DNA of 64,000 bases from positions 1-64,000 of the forward strand of contig JASLZL010000021.1 of NCBI GenBank assembly GCA_030754885.1, written 5' to 3'. The stretch is from Rhodospirillales bacterium. GTDB lineage: Bacteria; Pseudomonadota; Alphaproteobacteria; Rhodospirillales; JASLLZ01. Both the position numbers and the translations under genes were made by a program. The notes beneath the pieces were generated by a model, which did not search any database, had not been told where the DNA came from, and was given only the letters and a program-made list of their open reading frames with translations. This document shows positions 1 through 8,167 of this stretch, in pieces (the first letter of the stretch is position 1; each line of letters begins with the position of its first letter).

Positions 1-7
1 ATATATT

Positions 8-891
8 ATGGAACGCATGACGGCCAAGGACTTCGATCAGGAACTGTTGGATCTGTATGACGGTTACGCCATGGGCTGATCGAGCGCCGCGAGTTTTTTG
101 ATCGCGCCGCCAAATTCGCCGTCGGCGGGGCTACCGCCGCCACCCTTCTTGAAACGCTGTCGCCCGATTACGCGCTCGCCGATCAGGTCGATAAGGCCGA
201 CCCGCGCATCAAGGGCGAGACCATCGAATACGCCTCGCCCAAGGGCTACGGAACCGTTCGCGGATACTTGGTCCGGCCGGCCGGCGGGGGCAAGCGGGGC
301 GGCGTCGTTGTCGTCCACGAGAACCGCGGCCTCAACCCCTATATCGAAGACGTCGCCCGGCGCGTCGCGGTCGCCGGTTTCACGGCGCTTGCGCCCGATG
401 GCCTGACGCCACTCGGCGGCTATCCCGGCACCGATGACGAAGGCAAGGTGATGCAGAAAAAGCTCGACAGAGGTAAGCTGTTGGAAGACTTCTTTGCCGC
501 CTTCGAGCGCCTAAAGTCCGATGCCAATTCGAATGGTAAGGTCGGGGTGGTCGGCTTTTGCTATGGCGGTGGGGTGTGCAATGCCATGGCCGTCCAATAT
601 CCCGATCTGGCCGCCGCGGCACCTTTTTACGGAAGTCAGCCGAAGGAATCCGACGTTGCCAAGATCAAGGCTCCCTTGCTGTTGCATTACGCCGCCCTGG
701 ACAAAAGGATCAACAAGGGGTGGCCGGCCTACGAGGCGGCGCTGAAAGCGCAAGGCAAGGAATACACCGCCCACGTCTATCCGAACGTCAACCACGGTTT
801 CCATAACGACACCACACCCCGATACGACAAGGCGGCGGCGGAACTGGCGTGGTCGCGGACGATCGCGTTCTTCAAGGCGAATTTGGCTTAG
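8..891 (+). pseudogene. Dienelactone hydrolase family protein, frameshifted near base 70
   Basis: This is an alpha/beta hydrolase of the dienelactone hydrolase family, which cleaves lactone or ester bonds. The nucleophile motif GFCYGGG (Cys) is visible, with a downstream Asp (ALDKRIN) and His (VNHGFH) to complete the triad. The ORF track starts at an internal TTG, but homologous-looking sequence continues upstream in that frame ([13 protein letters not shown]), and an ATG at base 8 opens a second frame ([17 protein letters not shown]) that stops at TGA 77-79. Restoring one C at about base 70 (gcc-atg to gcc-cat-ggg) joins both into one protein of about 294 residues. The RREFF plus small hydrophobic run looks like a Tat-type leader. 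The family call is firm; whether the lost base is real or an assembly error cannot be seen. Confidence 0.8.
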
Positions 892-926
892 GACACTGGG
901 GGGCCGTTGCCCGTCGGGTGTTGGTA

Positions 927-1781
927 TTACTTTGGTTGCGGGCCGAGACGGTGCTCTTGATGCTCGACCGCGAAGACGTGACCAAACAGGTTGGCGACCG
1001 TTTGTTTCCCGCTCTGGGTTACCTGGAGATACCTGAGAGCATCCTTGATATAGGGATAGACCGATTCCCAAAAGAAGGCGGGATAGGCTTCCGCCAAGTC
1101 GGCTGGAGTTTTAAATTCATATTGTTTGGCAGCGCCGGTTTCCACGAACTCATAGAATAAGCAATTGATTTTTCGCATGTAGTTGGGATCGGCAAGTTGG
1201 CCGATCAAATCAGCCGCCCGCACCAATCCCGCGAAGTCCGTAGTATCTGGGTTGTCGGTAACGTCGGGAATCGGAAAGCGCGTCAATTCCAAACCCGCGA
1301 TGATCCGGTCCGCATCAAGGACCTCTGATCCTTCGCCAATTCGCTCACGCACGAAAATTTTTCCTCTTTCTACATGATATGGAGTGAGGAAAGCATCGGA
1401 TGCGCCGGGGGGCGGTTTTACTTTGTCCCCCTTTTCGTTGACCACGAATTCAGTTTCTGTATCGCCTCGGCAAATACCCCGGACGTAACCGATATCGTGG
1501 CACAACAAGGAAATAGTGAAGTGAAGCCAATCGTACGGCGTGACGCCGCCGTCTTTGATGTGTTTGCCCCTTAGGATGTCTTGGCCGACGACGGTCACCA
1601 GAATGGTATGCTCGACATCATGGTACAACGAATCGGTGTCGGAAATGCGCTCAAGAGCCATCCTTGCGCACCACGCGATGATGCCGGGATAACCCGGTTC
1701 CAGATTGCTGAAATTATGCTGATAGATTGTTTTTAAATGCTCGACAAAGGCGTCGATGACGATTTCGGTGGAGTTGAACAC
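927..1781 (-). CDS. HD-domain metal-dependent phosphohydrolase family protein
   Basis: A 284-residue protein of the HD superfamily, whose members usually hydrolyse phosphate esters or nucleotides using a divalent metal. The metal-binding signature is visible as YHDVEH in the first third and CHDIGYVRG further on, the latter being the diagnostic HD pair. No extra sensory or membrane domain is seen. The ORF track begins at an upstream ATG (1844), but a GTG at 1781 has a near-perfect GGAGGA about seven bases upstream, so I place the start there (VFNSTEIV). It stands alone, convergent with the preceding hydrolase. The substrate cannot be told from sequence. Confidence 0.8.
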   Translation of the reverse strand: MFNSTEIVIDAFVEHLKTIYQHNFSNLEPGYPGIIAWCARMALERISDTDSLYHDVEHTILVTVVGQDILRGKHIKDGGVTPYDWLHFTISLLCHDIGYVRGICRGDTETEFVVNEKGDKVKPPPGASDAFLTPYHVERGKIFVRERIGEGSEVLDADRIIAGLELTRFPIPDVTDNPDTTDFAGLVRAADLIGQLADPNYMRKINCLFYEFVETGAAKQYEFKTPADLAEAYPAFFWESVYPYIKDALRYLQVTQSGKQTVANLFGHVFAVEHQEHRLGPQPK

Positions 1782-1945
1782 GCAAATCCTCCGACTTAAT
1801 GCGGGGTAGCGGATATCATGGCACGGTGAACACGAACCGTCCATACTGAGGGTAGAATTTCACCACTCATTTCGGCCTTAATTGGACCTATGACTTTCGT
1901 CTAAGGATATTATCCAAATGCTTGCATTTCCCCGCTTCGCGCCCC

Positions 1946-3049
1946 TTAACGAAAGTCGATAACCGGCTCGCCCAGAACCTCAGGCAAAGGCGTGATGCCG
2001 AGGCCGGGTTGCCGCGATGCCGAGACGCGTCCGTCCCGGGCCTCCGGGGCGCCGTCGGCGGTCTTGAGCGACACCTTGAGACCGGCCAAGGTTACCGATA
2101 GAAGATATTTCTCGGGCGTCGATTGGGCGAGGTGGGCGACAGTTGCGTTGGTCACGTCGCCGCCGCCGGCGTCTTCGGTTGTCACAGCGATGCCGAGCGC
2201 GACGCAGAGGTCGCGCACCTGGCGCGCCCGGGTCAACCCGCCGACTCGCGAGATCTTGAGGTTGATGGCGTCCATGGCTCCGTCGGCGTGGCCGCGCACC
2301 ACCATGCTTAAGTCTTCCATGCATTCGTCCAAGACGAAGGGAAGATCGGTGCGTCGGCGGATCGCCAGGCATTCCTCATAAGTCGGGCAGGGCTGTTCGA
2401 TATAGACGTCGATGTCGGCCACGGCGCGCACGATCTTGGCCGCTTCGTGCATCAGCCAGCCGGTGTTGGCGTCGGCGATCAGGGTGTCGCCCGGTTCGGT
2501 CTCGGCGGCGCAGGCGCGGATGCGCTGGATGTCCTCTTCGATGACGCCGCCGACCTTGAGCTGGAACTTGTGGTGGCCCTGGGCGCGGTACCCCTTCAGC
2601 TTGGCCGCCATGGCCTCGGGCGAATCCCTGGATACCGAACGATAGAGCGCCACGTCGTCGCCGTAACGTCCGCCCAGAAGTTCGCACACCGGCATGCCGG
2701 CAGCCTTGCCCAGGATGTCCCAGCACGCGATGTCGATGCCGCTTTTGGCATAAGGGTGACCCTTCAGTGCCATATCCATGGTGCGGTTGAGGCGTTCCAG
2801 TTGCGTCGGGTCCTCGCCGATTAGCCTTGGTGCCAGCTCCGTAATGCCGGCGCGCACGCCGCCGGCGTAGGACGGCAGATAGACCGGTCCCAGGGGACAG
2901 GATTCGCCCCAGCCGATCAAGCCGTCGTCGGTTTCGATTCGAACAATGGTGCTGTCGAAGGCGGTGATCGACTTGCCGTCCGACCAGGCATAGATGCCGT
3001 CATGTAGCGGCAGGTCGACTTGATAGGCGCTAAGGCGCGTGATCTTCAT
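1946..3049 (-). CDS. Enolase-superfamily dehydratase, probably cis-3-hydroxy-L-proline dehydratase
   Basis: A 367-residue member of the mandelate racemase/muconate lactonizing enzyme branch of the enolase superfamily. It has the N-terminal capping domain (MKITRLSAYQVDLPL) and a TIM barrel with the expected catalytic features: FQLKVGG with the strand-2 lysine, metal ligands in IADANTG, YIEQPC and VLDECMED, and a strand-8 acidic pair EDAGGGD. The overall pattern (KGHPYAKSGIDIACWD, GLGITP near the C-terminus) resembles cis-3-hydroxy-L-proline dehydratase, which yields delta-1-pyrroline-2-carboxylate. A hydroxyproline-betaine epimerase or a related racemase is the main alternative. It is last in a minus-strand run after gabD and gor, with 57 bases to gor. 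The superfamily is certain; the substrate is inference. Confidence 0.85.
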   Translation of the reverse strand: MKITRLSAYQVDLPLHDGIYAWSDGKSITAFDSTIVRIETDDGLIGWGESCPLGPVYLPSYAGGVRAGITELAPRLIGEDPTQLERLNRTMDMALKGHPYAKSGIDIACWDILGKAAGMPVCELLGGRYGDDVALYRSVSRDSPEAMAAKLKGYRAQGHHKFQLKVGGVIEEDIQRIRACAAETEPGDTLIADANTGWLMHEAAKIVRAVADIDVYIEQPCPTYEECLAIRRRTDLPFVLDECMEDLSMVVRGHADGAMDAINLKISRVGGLTRARQVRDLCVALGIAVTTEDAGGGDVTNATVAHLAQSTPEKYLLSVTLAGLKVSLKTADGAPEARDGRVSASRQPGLGITPLPEVLGEPVIDFR

Positions 3050-3106
3050 CGGTGTTCTCCTTGGTGAAACCTGAAGGGGAGACGGCGGCGATCCCCGGAG
3101 GAGGGC

Positions 3107-4486
3107 TCAACCCGCCTTACGGGCCGTTGGGGCAGGCCGCTTGTCGCGCATTGTGACGAATTCCTCGGCGGCGCTGGGATGGATGCCGATAGTGGCGTCG
3201 AACTGGGCCTTGGTCGCCCCCGCCTTGAGCGCCACGCCGAAGCCCTGCATGATTTCGGGTGCGTCCATGCCGACCATGTGGCAGCCCAGTACCCGGTCCG
3301 TCTCGCCGTCGACGACCAATTTCATCGCCGAGCTTTCGTCGCGTCCCGAAAGGGTGAACTTCATCGGCTTGAAGTGCGACAGATAGATATCGACGTTGGC
3401 ATGATCAGCCCGTGCCTCGGCCTCGGTCAGACCGACCGTGGCCAGGGGCGGCTGGCTGAAAACGGCGGTCGGGATGTTCGAACGATCGACCACCGTTGGG
3501 TTGTTGTTGAACAAAGCTTGAGCCACTTCCGCGCCCTCGGCGATGGCCACCGGGGTGAGGTTGAAGCGTCCCGTCACGTCGCCGACGGCAAAGATATGAT
3601 CGACCGATGTGCGCGAAGAGTCATCGACGGCGACGGCGCCCATGTCGTTGATCCGGACGCCTGCTTCTTCCAGCCCAAGACCCTTGATGTTGGGCGCCCG
3701 GCCCGTGGCATACATGACCAAGTCGGTTTCGATCGCCTCGCCCTCGGCAAGGCGCAGGCTGAAGGTGCCGCCGTCGGTCTTCTCAATGCCTTCCACCACC
3801 GTCCGGCTTTTGAGGTCGATGCCGCGCTTGATCATCTCTTCGGCGAGGGTCACGCGCATGTCTTCGTCGAAGCCGCGCAAGATGGTGTCGGCGCGCACCA
3901 CCTCAACGACGTCAACGCCAAGGGAATTAAAAATGCCGGCGAACTCGACGGCAATGTAGCCGCCGCCGACAATCACCATGCGCTGGGGCAGGCTGTTGAG
4001 CTCCAGCGCCTCGTTCGACGTGATGGTGTGCTCGATGCCGGGAATGTCGGGCATCACGGGCCACGATCCCGTGGCGACCAAAATATTTTCGGCGGTGATC
4101 GTCTTTTTACCGACTTCGATGGTGTGGGGATCAATGAGGCGCGCCCGCGCCGCCAATATCTCGACCCCGTTCTCGCTCAGAATGCGGATATAGACCTTGT
4201 TGAGGCGGTCGATCTCGCGGTTTTTGTTGGCGATCAATTGGGCCCAGTCGAATGGTGGCGTGATGGCGGACCAGCCGTAGTGCGCGGCGTCCTCAAAATC
4301 GTCGGCGTAGTGGGCGCCATAGATTAAAAGCTTCTTGGGCACGCAGCCGCGAATGACGCATGTGCCGCCGACGCGGCCTTCCTCGCAGATGGCGACCCGG
4401 GCGCCGAATTGGGCTGACATGCGCGACGCCCGAACACCGCCCGAGCCCGCGCCAATGGTCACCAGGTCATAGTCGTAGCGGGCCAT
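3107..4486 (-). CDS. gor: Glutathione-disulfide reductase
   Basis: A 459-residue FAD-dependent pyridine nucleotide-disulfide oxidoreductase that reduces glutathione disulfide with NADPH in the cytoplasm. The N-terminal FAD fold (TIGAGSGGVRASRM), redox-active disulfide (GGTCVIRGCVPKK), NADPH fold (VGGGYIAVEFAG, followed by Arg residues that favour NADPH), second FAD motif (HIFAVGDVTG) and C-terminal dimer-interface HPSAAEEF with the catalytic His are all present. The track ORF starts 13 codons earlier; I choose ATG 4486 (MARYDYDLV) because AGAGGA lies just upstream and the FAD motif then sits at the usual distance from the N-terminus. It lies 35 bases after gabD and is probably cotranscribed with it. 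Confidence 0.93.
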   Translation of the reverse strand: MARYDYDLVTIGAGSGGVRASRMSAQFGARVAICEEGRVGGTCVIRGCVPKKLLIYGAHYADDFEDAAHYGWSAITPPFDWAQLIANKNREIDRLNKVYIRILSENGVEILAARARLIDPHTIEVGKKTITAENILVATGSWPVMPDIPGIEHTITSNEALELNSLPQRMVIVGGGYIAVEFAGIFNSLGVDVVEVVRADTILRGFDEDMRVTLAEEMIKRGIDLKSRTVVEGIEKTDGGTFSLRLAEGEAIETDLVMYATGRAPNIKGLGLEEAGVRINDMGAVAVDDSSRTSVDHIFAVGDVTGRFNLTPVAIAEGAEVAQALFNNNPTVVDRSNIPTAVFSQPPLATVGLTEAEARADHANVDIYLSHFKPMKFTLSGRDESSAMKLVVDGETDRVLGCHMVGMDAPEIMQGFGVALKAGATKAQFDATIGIHPSAAEEFVTMRDKRPAPTARKAG

Positions 4487-4521
4487 GACCGATCCTCTTC
4501 CGCCTTGCGCCGGCGCCCGGC

Positions 4522-5979
4522 TCACCCATCCAGGCCGCCCATGCAGATGTATTTGATCTCAAGGAAGTCATCGATCCCGTACTTCGAGCCCTCGCGCCCG
4601 ATGCCCGATTCCTTGACCCCGCCAAACGGCGCCACTTCGGTCGAGATGATGCCGACGTTGACGCCGACGATGCCCGATTCCAGGGCTTCGGCGACCCGCC
4701 ATACGCGGCCGATGTCGCGGCTGTAAAAATAGGAACACAGCCCAAACTCGGTATCGTTGGCCATGGCCACGGCTTCGTCTTCGGTCTTGAAGCGGAACAG
4801 CGGCGCAACCGGTCCGAAGGTCTCTTCGCGGCTGATCGCCATGTCGGTGGTCACGTCGGCAAGAACCGTGGGCTCGAAGAAGGTGCCGCCAAGCGCGTGA
4901 CGATTGCCGCCGGCGATGACGCGCGCCCCCTTGGTGGTTGCGTCGGCGATATGCTCCTCCACCTTTTCGACGGCCGCCATTTCGATCAGCGGGCCTTGTT
5001 GCGCGCCGTCCTCGAAGCCGTCGGACACCTTCAACTCCCCGGCCGCCTCCGCCATGCGGGCAGCGAACTCGTCATAGATTCCATCTTGGACAAGGACCCG
5101 GTTGGTGCAGACGCAGGTCTGTCCCGTGTTGCGGTACTTGGATTGCACCGCACCGGCGACCGCGGCGTCGAGATCGGCATCGTCGAAGACGATGAAGGGC
5201 GCGTTGCCGCCCAGCTCGAAGGACACCTTCTTGACCGTTTCCGCGCATTGCGCCATCAAAATCTTGCCGATCTCGGTCGAGCCGGTGAAGGTGAGCTTGC
5301 GGACGATGGGGTTCGATGTCAGTTCGCCGCCGATGGACCTGGCCGCTCCCGTGACGACATTGAAGACTCCCTTGGGGAAGCCGGCGATCTCACCCAGTTC
5401 GGCCAGCGCCAGGGCCGAATAGGGTGTCATGCTGGCCGGCTTGACGACGACCGGACAGCCAACGGCGAGGGCCGGTGCGCACTTGCGCGTGATCATGGCG
5501 TTGGGGAAGTTCCAAGGCGTGATCGCGGCGACCACGCCGATCGGCTCCTTGGCCACGACGAGGCGGCGGTCGGGGCTTGGGGTGGGAATGGTGTCGCCAT
5601 AGACCCGCTTGGCCTCTTCGGCGAACCACTCGACGAAGGACGCGCCGTAGGCCACCTCGCCCATGGACTCGGCCAGCGGCTTGCCCTGTTCGGCGGTCAT
5701 AATGGCGGCCAGGTCTTCCTGGTTCGCCATCATGAGGTCGAACCACTTGCGTAGGATGGCGCCGCGTTCCTTGCCGGTCTTGGCGCGCCAGGCGGGAAAG
5801 GCGGCATTGGCGGCCTCGATGGCGCGCCGCGTCTCGGCCTCGCCCATGTCGGGAACGGTTCCCATCACCGAGTTGTCGGACGGGTTGACGACATCGAACG
5901 TGGCACCGCCGTCGGCATCGGCCCAGGCACCGTCGATGTAACACTTTTGGCAAAAGAGTTTGGGGTCTTTGAGTTTCAT
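4522..5979 (-). CDS. gabD: NAD(P)-dependent succinate-semialdehyde dehydrogenase
   Basis: A 485-residue aldehyde dehydrogenase that oxidises succinate semialdehyde to succinate, the last step of GABA degradation. Visible signatures are the cofactor-binding ITPWNFPNAM, the Glu motif FELGGNAPFIV, and the catalytic cysteine in GQTCVC. Sequence style throughout (KLKDPKLF, YIDGAW, TGSTEIGK, FGGVKESG) matches GabD closely, although a glutarate or ketoglutarate semialdehyde preference is not excluded. The track ORF has 51 extra N-terminal codons of unrelated sequence; ATG 5979 is preceded by AGAGG and matches the family N-terminus. It is first in the gabD, gor, dehydratase run. No transporter or GABA transaminase is beside it. 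Confidence 0.92.
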   Translation of the reverse strand: MKLKDPKLFCQKCYIDGAWADADGGATFDVVNPSDNSVMGTVPDMGEAETRRAIEAANAAFPAWRAKTGKERGAILRKWFDLMMANQEDLAAIMTAEQGKPLAESMGEVAYGASFVEWFAEEAKRVYGDTIPTPSPDRRLVVAKEPIGVVAAITPWNFPNAMITRKCAPALAVGCPVVVKPASMTPYSALALAELGEIAGFPKGVFNVVTGAARSIGGELTSNPIVRKLTFTGSTEIGKILMAQCAETVKKVSFELGGNAPFIVFDDADLDAAVAGAVQSKYRNTGQTCVCTNRVLVQDGIYDEFAARMAEAAGELKVSDGFEDGAQQGPLIEMAAVEKVEEHIADATTKGARVIAGGNRHALGGTFFEPTVLADVTTDMAISREETFGPVAPLFRFKTEDEAVAMANDTEFGLCSYFYSRDIGRVWRVAEALESGIVGVNVGIISTEVAPFGGVKESGIGREGSKYGIDDFLEIKYICMGGLDG

Positions 5980-6125
5980 GACGACCTCTTGATCTGTCGG
6001 GAATGGGGAAATCGGGGAAATATTATAGAACCTCGTAAAGCGGCTGTTAATCGATTCCGTGGCAATCTCGACTTTTCCGCGACCCGGGGTGCCAGCGGAA
6101 GGCAACCGCCATGAGGAAGAAAACA

Positions 6126-6311
6126 ATGACAAGCCTTGATGCCATCAAGGGTACTTTCTACGTGGATCTGATCGCCGAATGGAAGGCCGGCACTTCTCAG
6201 CCGCCAAAAGAATCTGGCAAAAGCCAGCCCAAGGGCCGTCGGGCGCAACGTTCCCGCCGAACCAAGAGAGGCAAACTCGACCGTTCACCCGTCGCGGTGC
6301 TGGCCGCCTGA
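6126..6311 (+). CDS. Small basic hypothetical protein
   Basis: A possible 61-residue protein starting MTSLDAIKG, with AGGAAG six bases upstream of ATG 6126. The C-terminal half is rich in Lys and Arg (KGRRAQRSRRTKRGK), so it would be strongly basic. It fills the space between gabD and the end of glmS, divergent from gabD. I do not recognise the family. The binding site and the lack of an overlapping gene argue for it; short length and lack of homology argue against. If it is not real, the roughly 360-base stretch from 5980 to 6337 holds only the gabD upstream region. Confidence 0.35.
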   Translation: MTSLDAIKGTFYVDLIAEWKAGTSQPPKESGKSQPKGRRAQRSRRTKRGKLDRSPVAVLAA

Positions 6312-6337
6312 GGCAACCCGCAGGGGCGTCGCCACCC

Positions 6338-8161
6338 TTATTCCACCGTCACGCTTTTCGCCAGGTTGCGCGGCTGGTCGACGTCGGTGCCCTTGATCAC
6401 GGCCACGTGGTAGGCCAAAAGCTGCACCGGGATGGCGTAGAGGATGGGGGCGACGAAGGCATCGACGGCGGGCAGCGCCACGGTGGAGGCGGCCACCTTG
6501 CCCAGGCGGTCGACGCCGGCCTGATCGGAGAAGAAGATAACCCGACCGCCGCGCGCCACCACTTCTTGAATGTTGGACGCGGTCTTGTCGAACAGGTCGT
6601 CGGTGGGTGCGATGACGATGACCGGCACGCCGTCGTCGATAAGGGCAATGGGGCCGTGCTTCATCTCGCCGGCGGCATAGCCCTCGGCGTGGATGTACGA
6701 GATCTCCTTTAGTTTCAGCGCCCCTTCCATGGCGATGGGGTAGCTGGTTCCGCGCCCCAGATAGAGCACGTCGCGGGCCTCCGCCACCTCGTGGGCCAGT
6801 TCGCGCAGGCGCTGGTCGTGATAGAGCACCTCGGCGGCATGCGCCGGCACCTCGACCAGGGCTTCTTCCAGGCGTGCCTCGGTGGCGTGGTCGATGGCGC
6901 CACGGGCGCGCGCCACGGCGATGGTGAAACAGGCCAGGACCGTCAACTGGGTGGTAAAGGCCTTGGTCGAGGCGACGCCGATTTCCGGACCGGCATAGGT
7001 CTGCAATACGGCATCCGATTCCCTGGCGATGGTGCTTTCCGCCACGTTGACCAAGGAGACGATGTGCTGTCCCTGGGAGCGGGCATAGCGAAGCGCCGCC
7101 AGGGTGTCCGCCGTTTCGCCCGATTGCGAGATGAACAGCGCCACGCCGCCCTTTGGCATGTCGGCGCCCCGGTAACGGAATTCTGACGCGATATCGACCT
7201 CGACCGGAACGCGGGCAATGCTTTCCAGCCAGTACTTAGCGACCAAGGCGGCATAGGACGACGTGCCGCAGGCAACCAACGTCACCTTGCTTGACCGCGC
7301 CGCATCGAAGGACATATCGGGAAGGACGACGGAGCCCTCGGCGGGATTGATGAAAGCCTTCAAGGTGTCGCCGATGACCTGGGGCTGTTCGTAAATCTCC
7401 TTCAACATGTAATGGCTGTGCCCGGCCTTGCCGATGACCTCATCCGAATGCTCGGTCTCGTGGATCGTGCGGTCCACTTGTTTCCCATCGGCGTCGTGGA
7501 TGGTGGCGCCTTGCGACGTCATCACCACCCAATCGCCTTCCTCCAGATAGGCGATCCTTCGGGTCAGGGGCGCCAGGGCCAGGGCGTCCGAACCCAAATA
7601 CATCTCACCCTCGCCATAGCCGACGGCCAGCGGGCTGCCGCGCCGGGCACCGATCATCAGGTCCTCATTGCCGGTAAACACAATGGCGAGCGCGAAGGCG
7701 CCGTGCAGGCGCTCCAGTGCCGCCCGGGTCGCCTCGGCCGGGCTTTTGCCTTCGTCCAGATAGAGGGTGATCAGGTGCACCACGACCTCTGTATCGGTGT
7801 CCGAAACCAAGGTCCGTCCATGGGCCTCGACCGCGTCGCGCAATTCTTGGAAGTTTTCGATGATGCCGTTGTGGACGATCGCGACGCGCTCGGTGGCATG
7901 AGGGTGGGCGTTGCGCTCGTTGGGCACGCCGTGGGTCGCCCAGCGGGTGTGGCCGATGCCGGTGTGTCCGGCGATGGGGTCTTCGGCCAAGCGCGCCTCC
8001 AGGTTGACGAGCTTGCCCTCGGCGCGTCGTCGTTCAATGCCGCCGTTGATCAAGGTGGCGATGCCGGCCGAATCGTAGCCCCGGTATTCAAGGCGCTTGA
8101 GGGCAGCCAGTAAATGTGCCGCTACGTCGTCGTTGCCGATGATGCCGATGATGCCGCACAT
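6338..8161 (-). CDS. glmS: Glutamine--fructose-6-phosphate aminotransferase (isomerizing)
   Basis: A 607-residue enzyme that makes glucosamine 6-phosphate from fructose 6-phosphate and glutamine, the entry to peptidoglycan and lipopolysaccharide amino-sugar synthesis. The N-terminal glutaminase domain begins MCGIIGIIG, with Cys2 as nucleophile after Met removal, and GHTRWATHG follows. Two SIS sugar-isomerase domains follow (CGTSSYAAL, SQSGETADT; LGRGTSYPIA), and the C-terminus ends in the conserved DQPRNLAKSVTVE. It starts only six bases after glmU ends, so the two form an operon for UDP-GlcNAc synthesis. No glmS ribozyme is expected or seen at this spacing. Confidence 0.97.
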   Translation of the reverse strand: MCGIIGIIGNDDVAAHLLAALKRLEYRGYDSAGIATLINGGIERRRAEGKLVNLEARLAEDPIAGHTGIGHTRWATHGVPNERNAHPHATERVAIVHNGIIENFQELRDAVEAHGRTLVSDTDTEVVVHLITLYLDEGKSPAEATRAALERLHGAFALAIVFTGNEDLMIGARRGSPLAVGYGEGEMYLGSDALALAPLTRRIAYLEEGDWVVMTSQGATIHDADGKQVDRTIHETEHSDEVIGKAGHSHYMLKEIYEQPQVIGDTLKAFINPAEGSVVLPDMSFDAARSSKVTLVACGTSSYAALVAKYWLESIARVPVEVDIASEFRYRGADMPKGGVALFISQSGETADTLAALRYARSQGQHIVSLVNVAESTIARESDAVLQTYAGPEIGVASTKAFTTQLTVLACFTIAVARARGAIDHATEARLEEALVEVPAHAAEVLYHDQRLRELAHEVAEARDVLYLGRGTSYPIAMEGALKLKEISYIHAEGYAAGEMKHGPIALIDDGVPVIVIAPTDDLFDKTASNIQEVVARGGRVIFFSDQAGVDRLGKVAASTVALPAVDAFVAPILYAIPVQLLAYHVAVIKGTDVDQPRNLAKSVTVE

Positions 8162-8167
8162 GGGTTT

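Noticed and set aside
3179-4327. 382-codon ORF opposite gor
   Set aside because: Shadow of the glutathione reductase gene, His/Asp/Val-rich translation with no motif.
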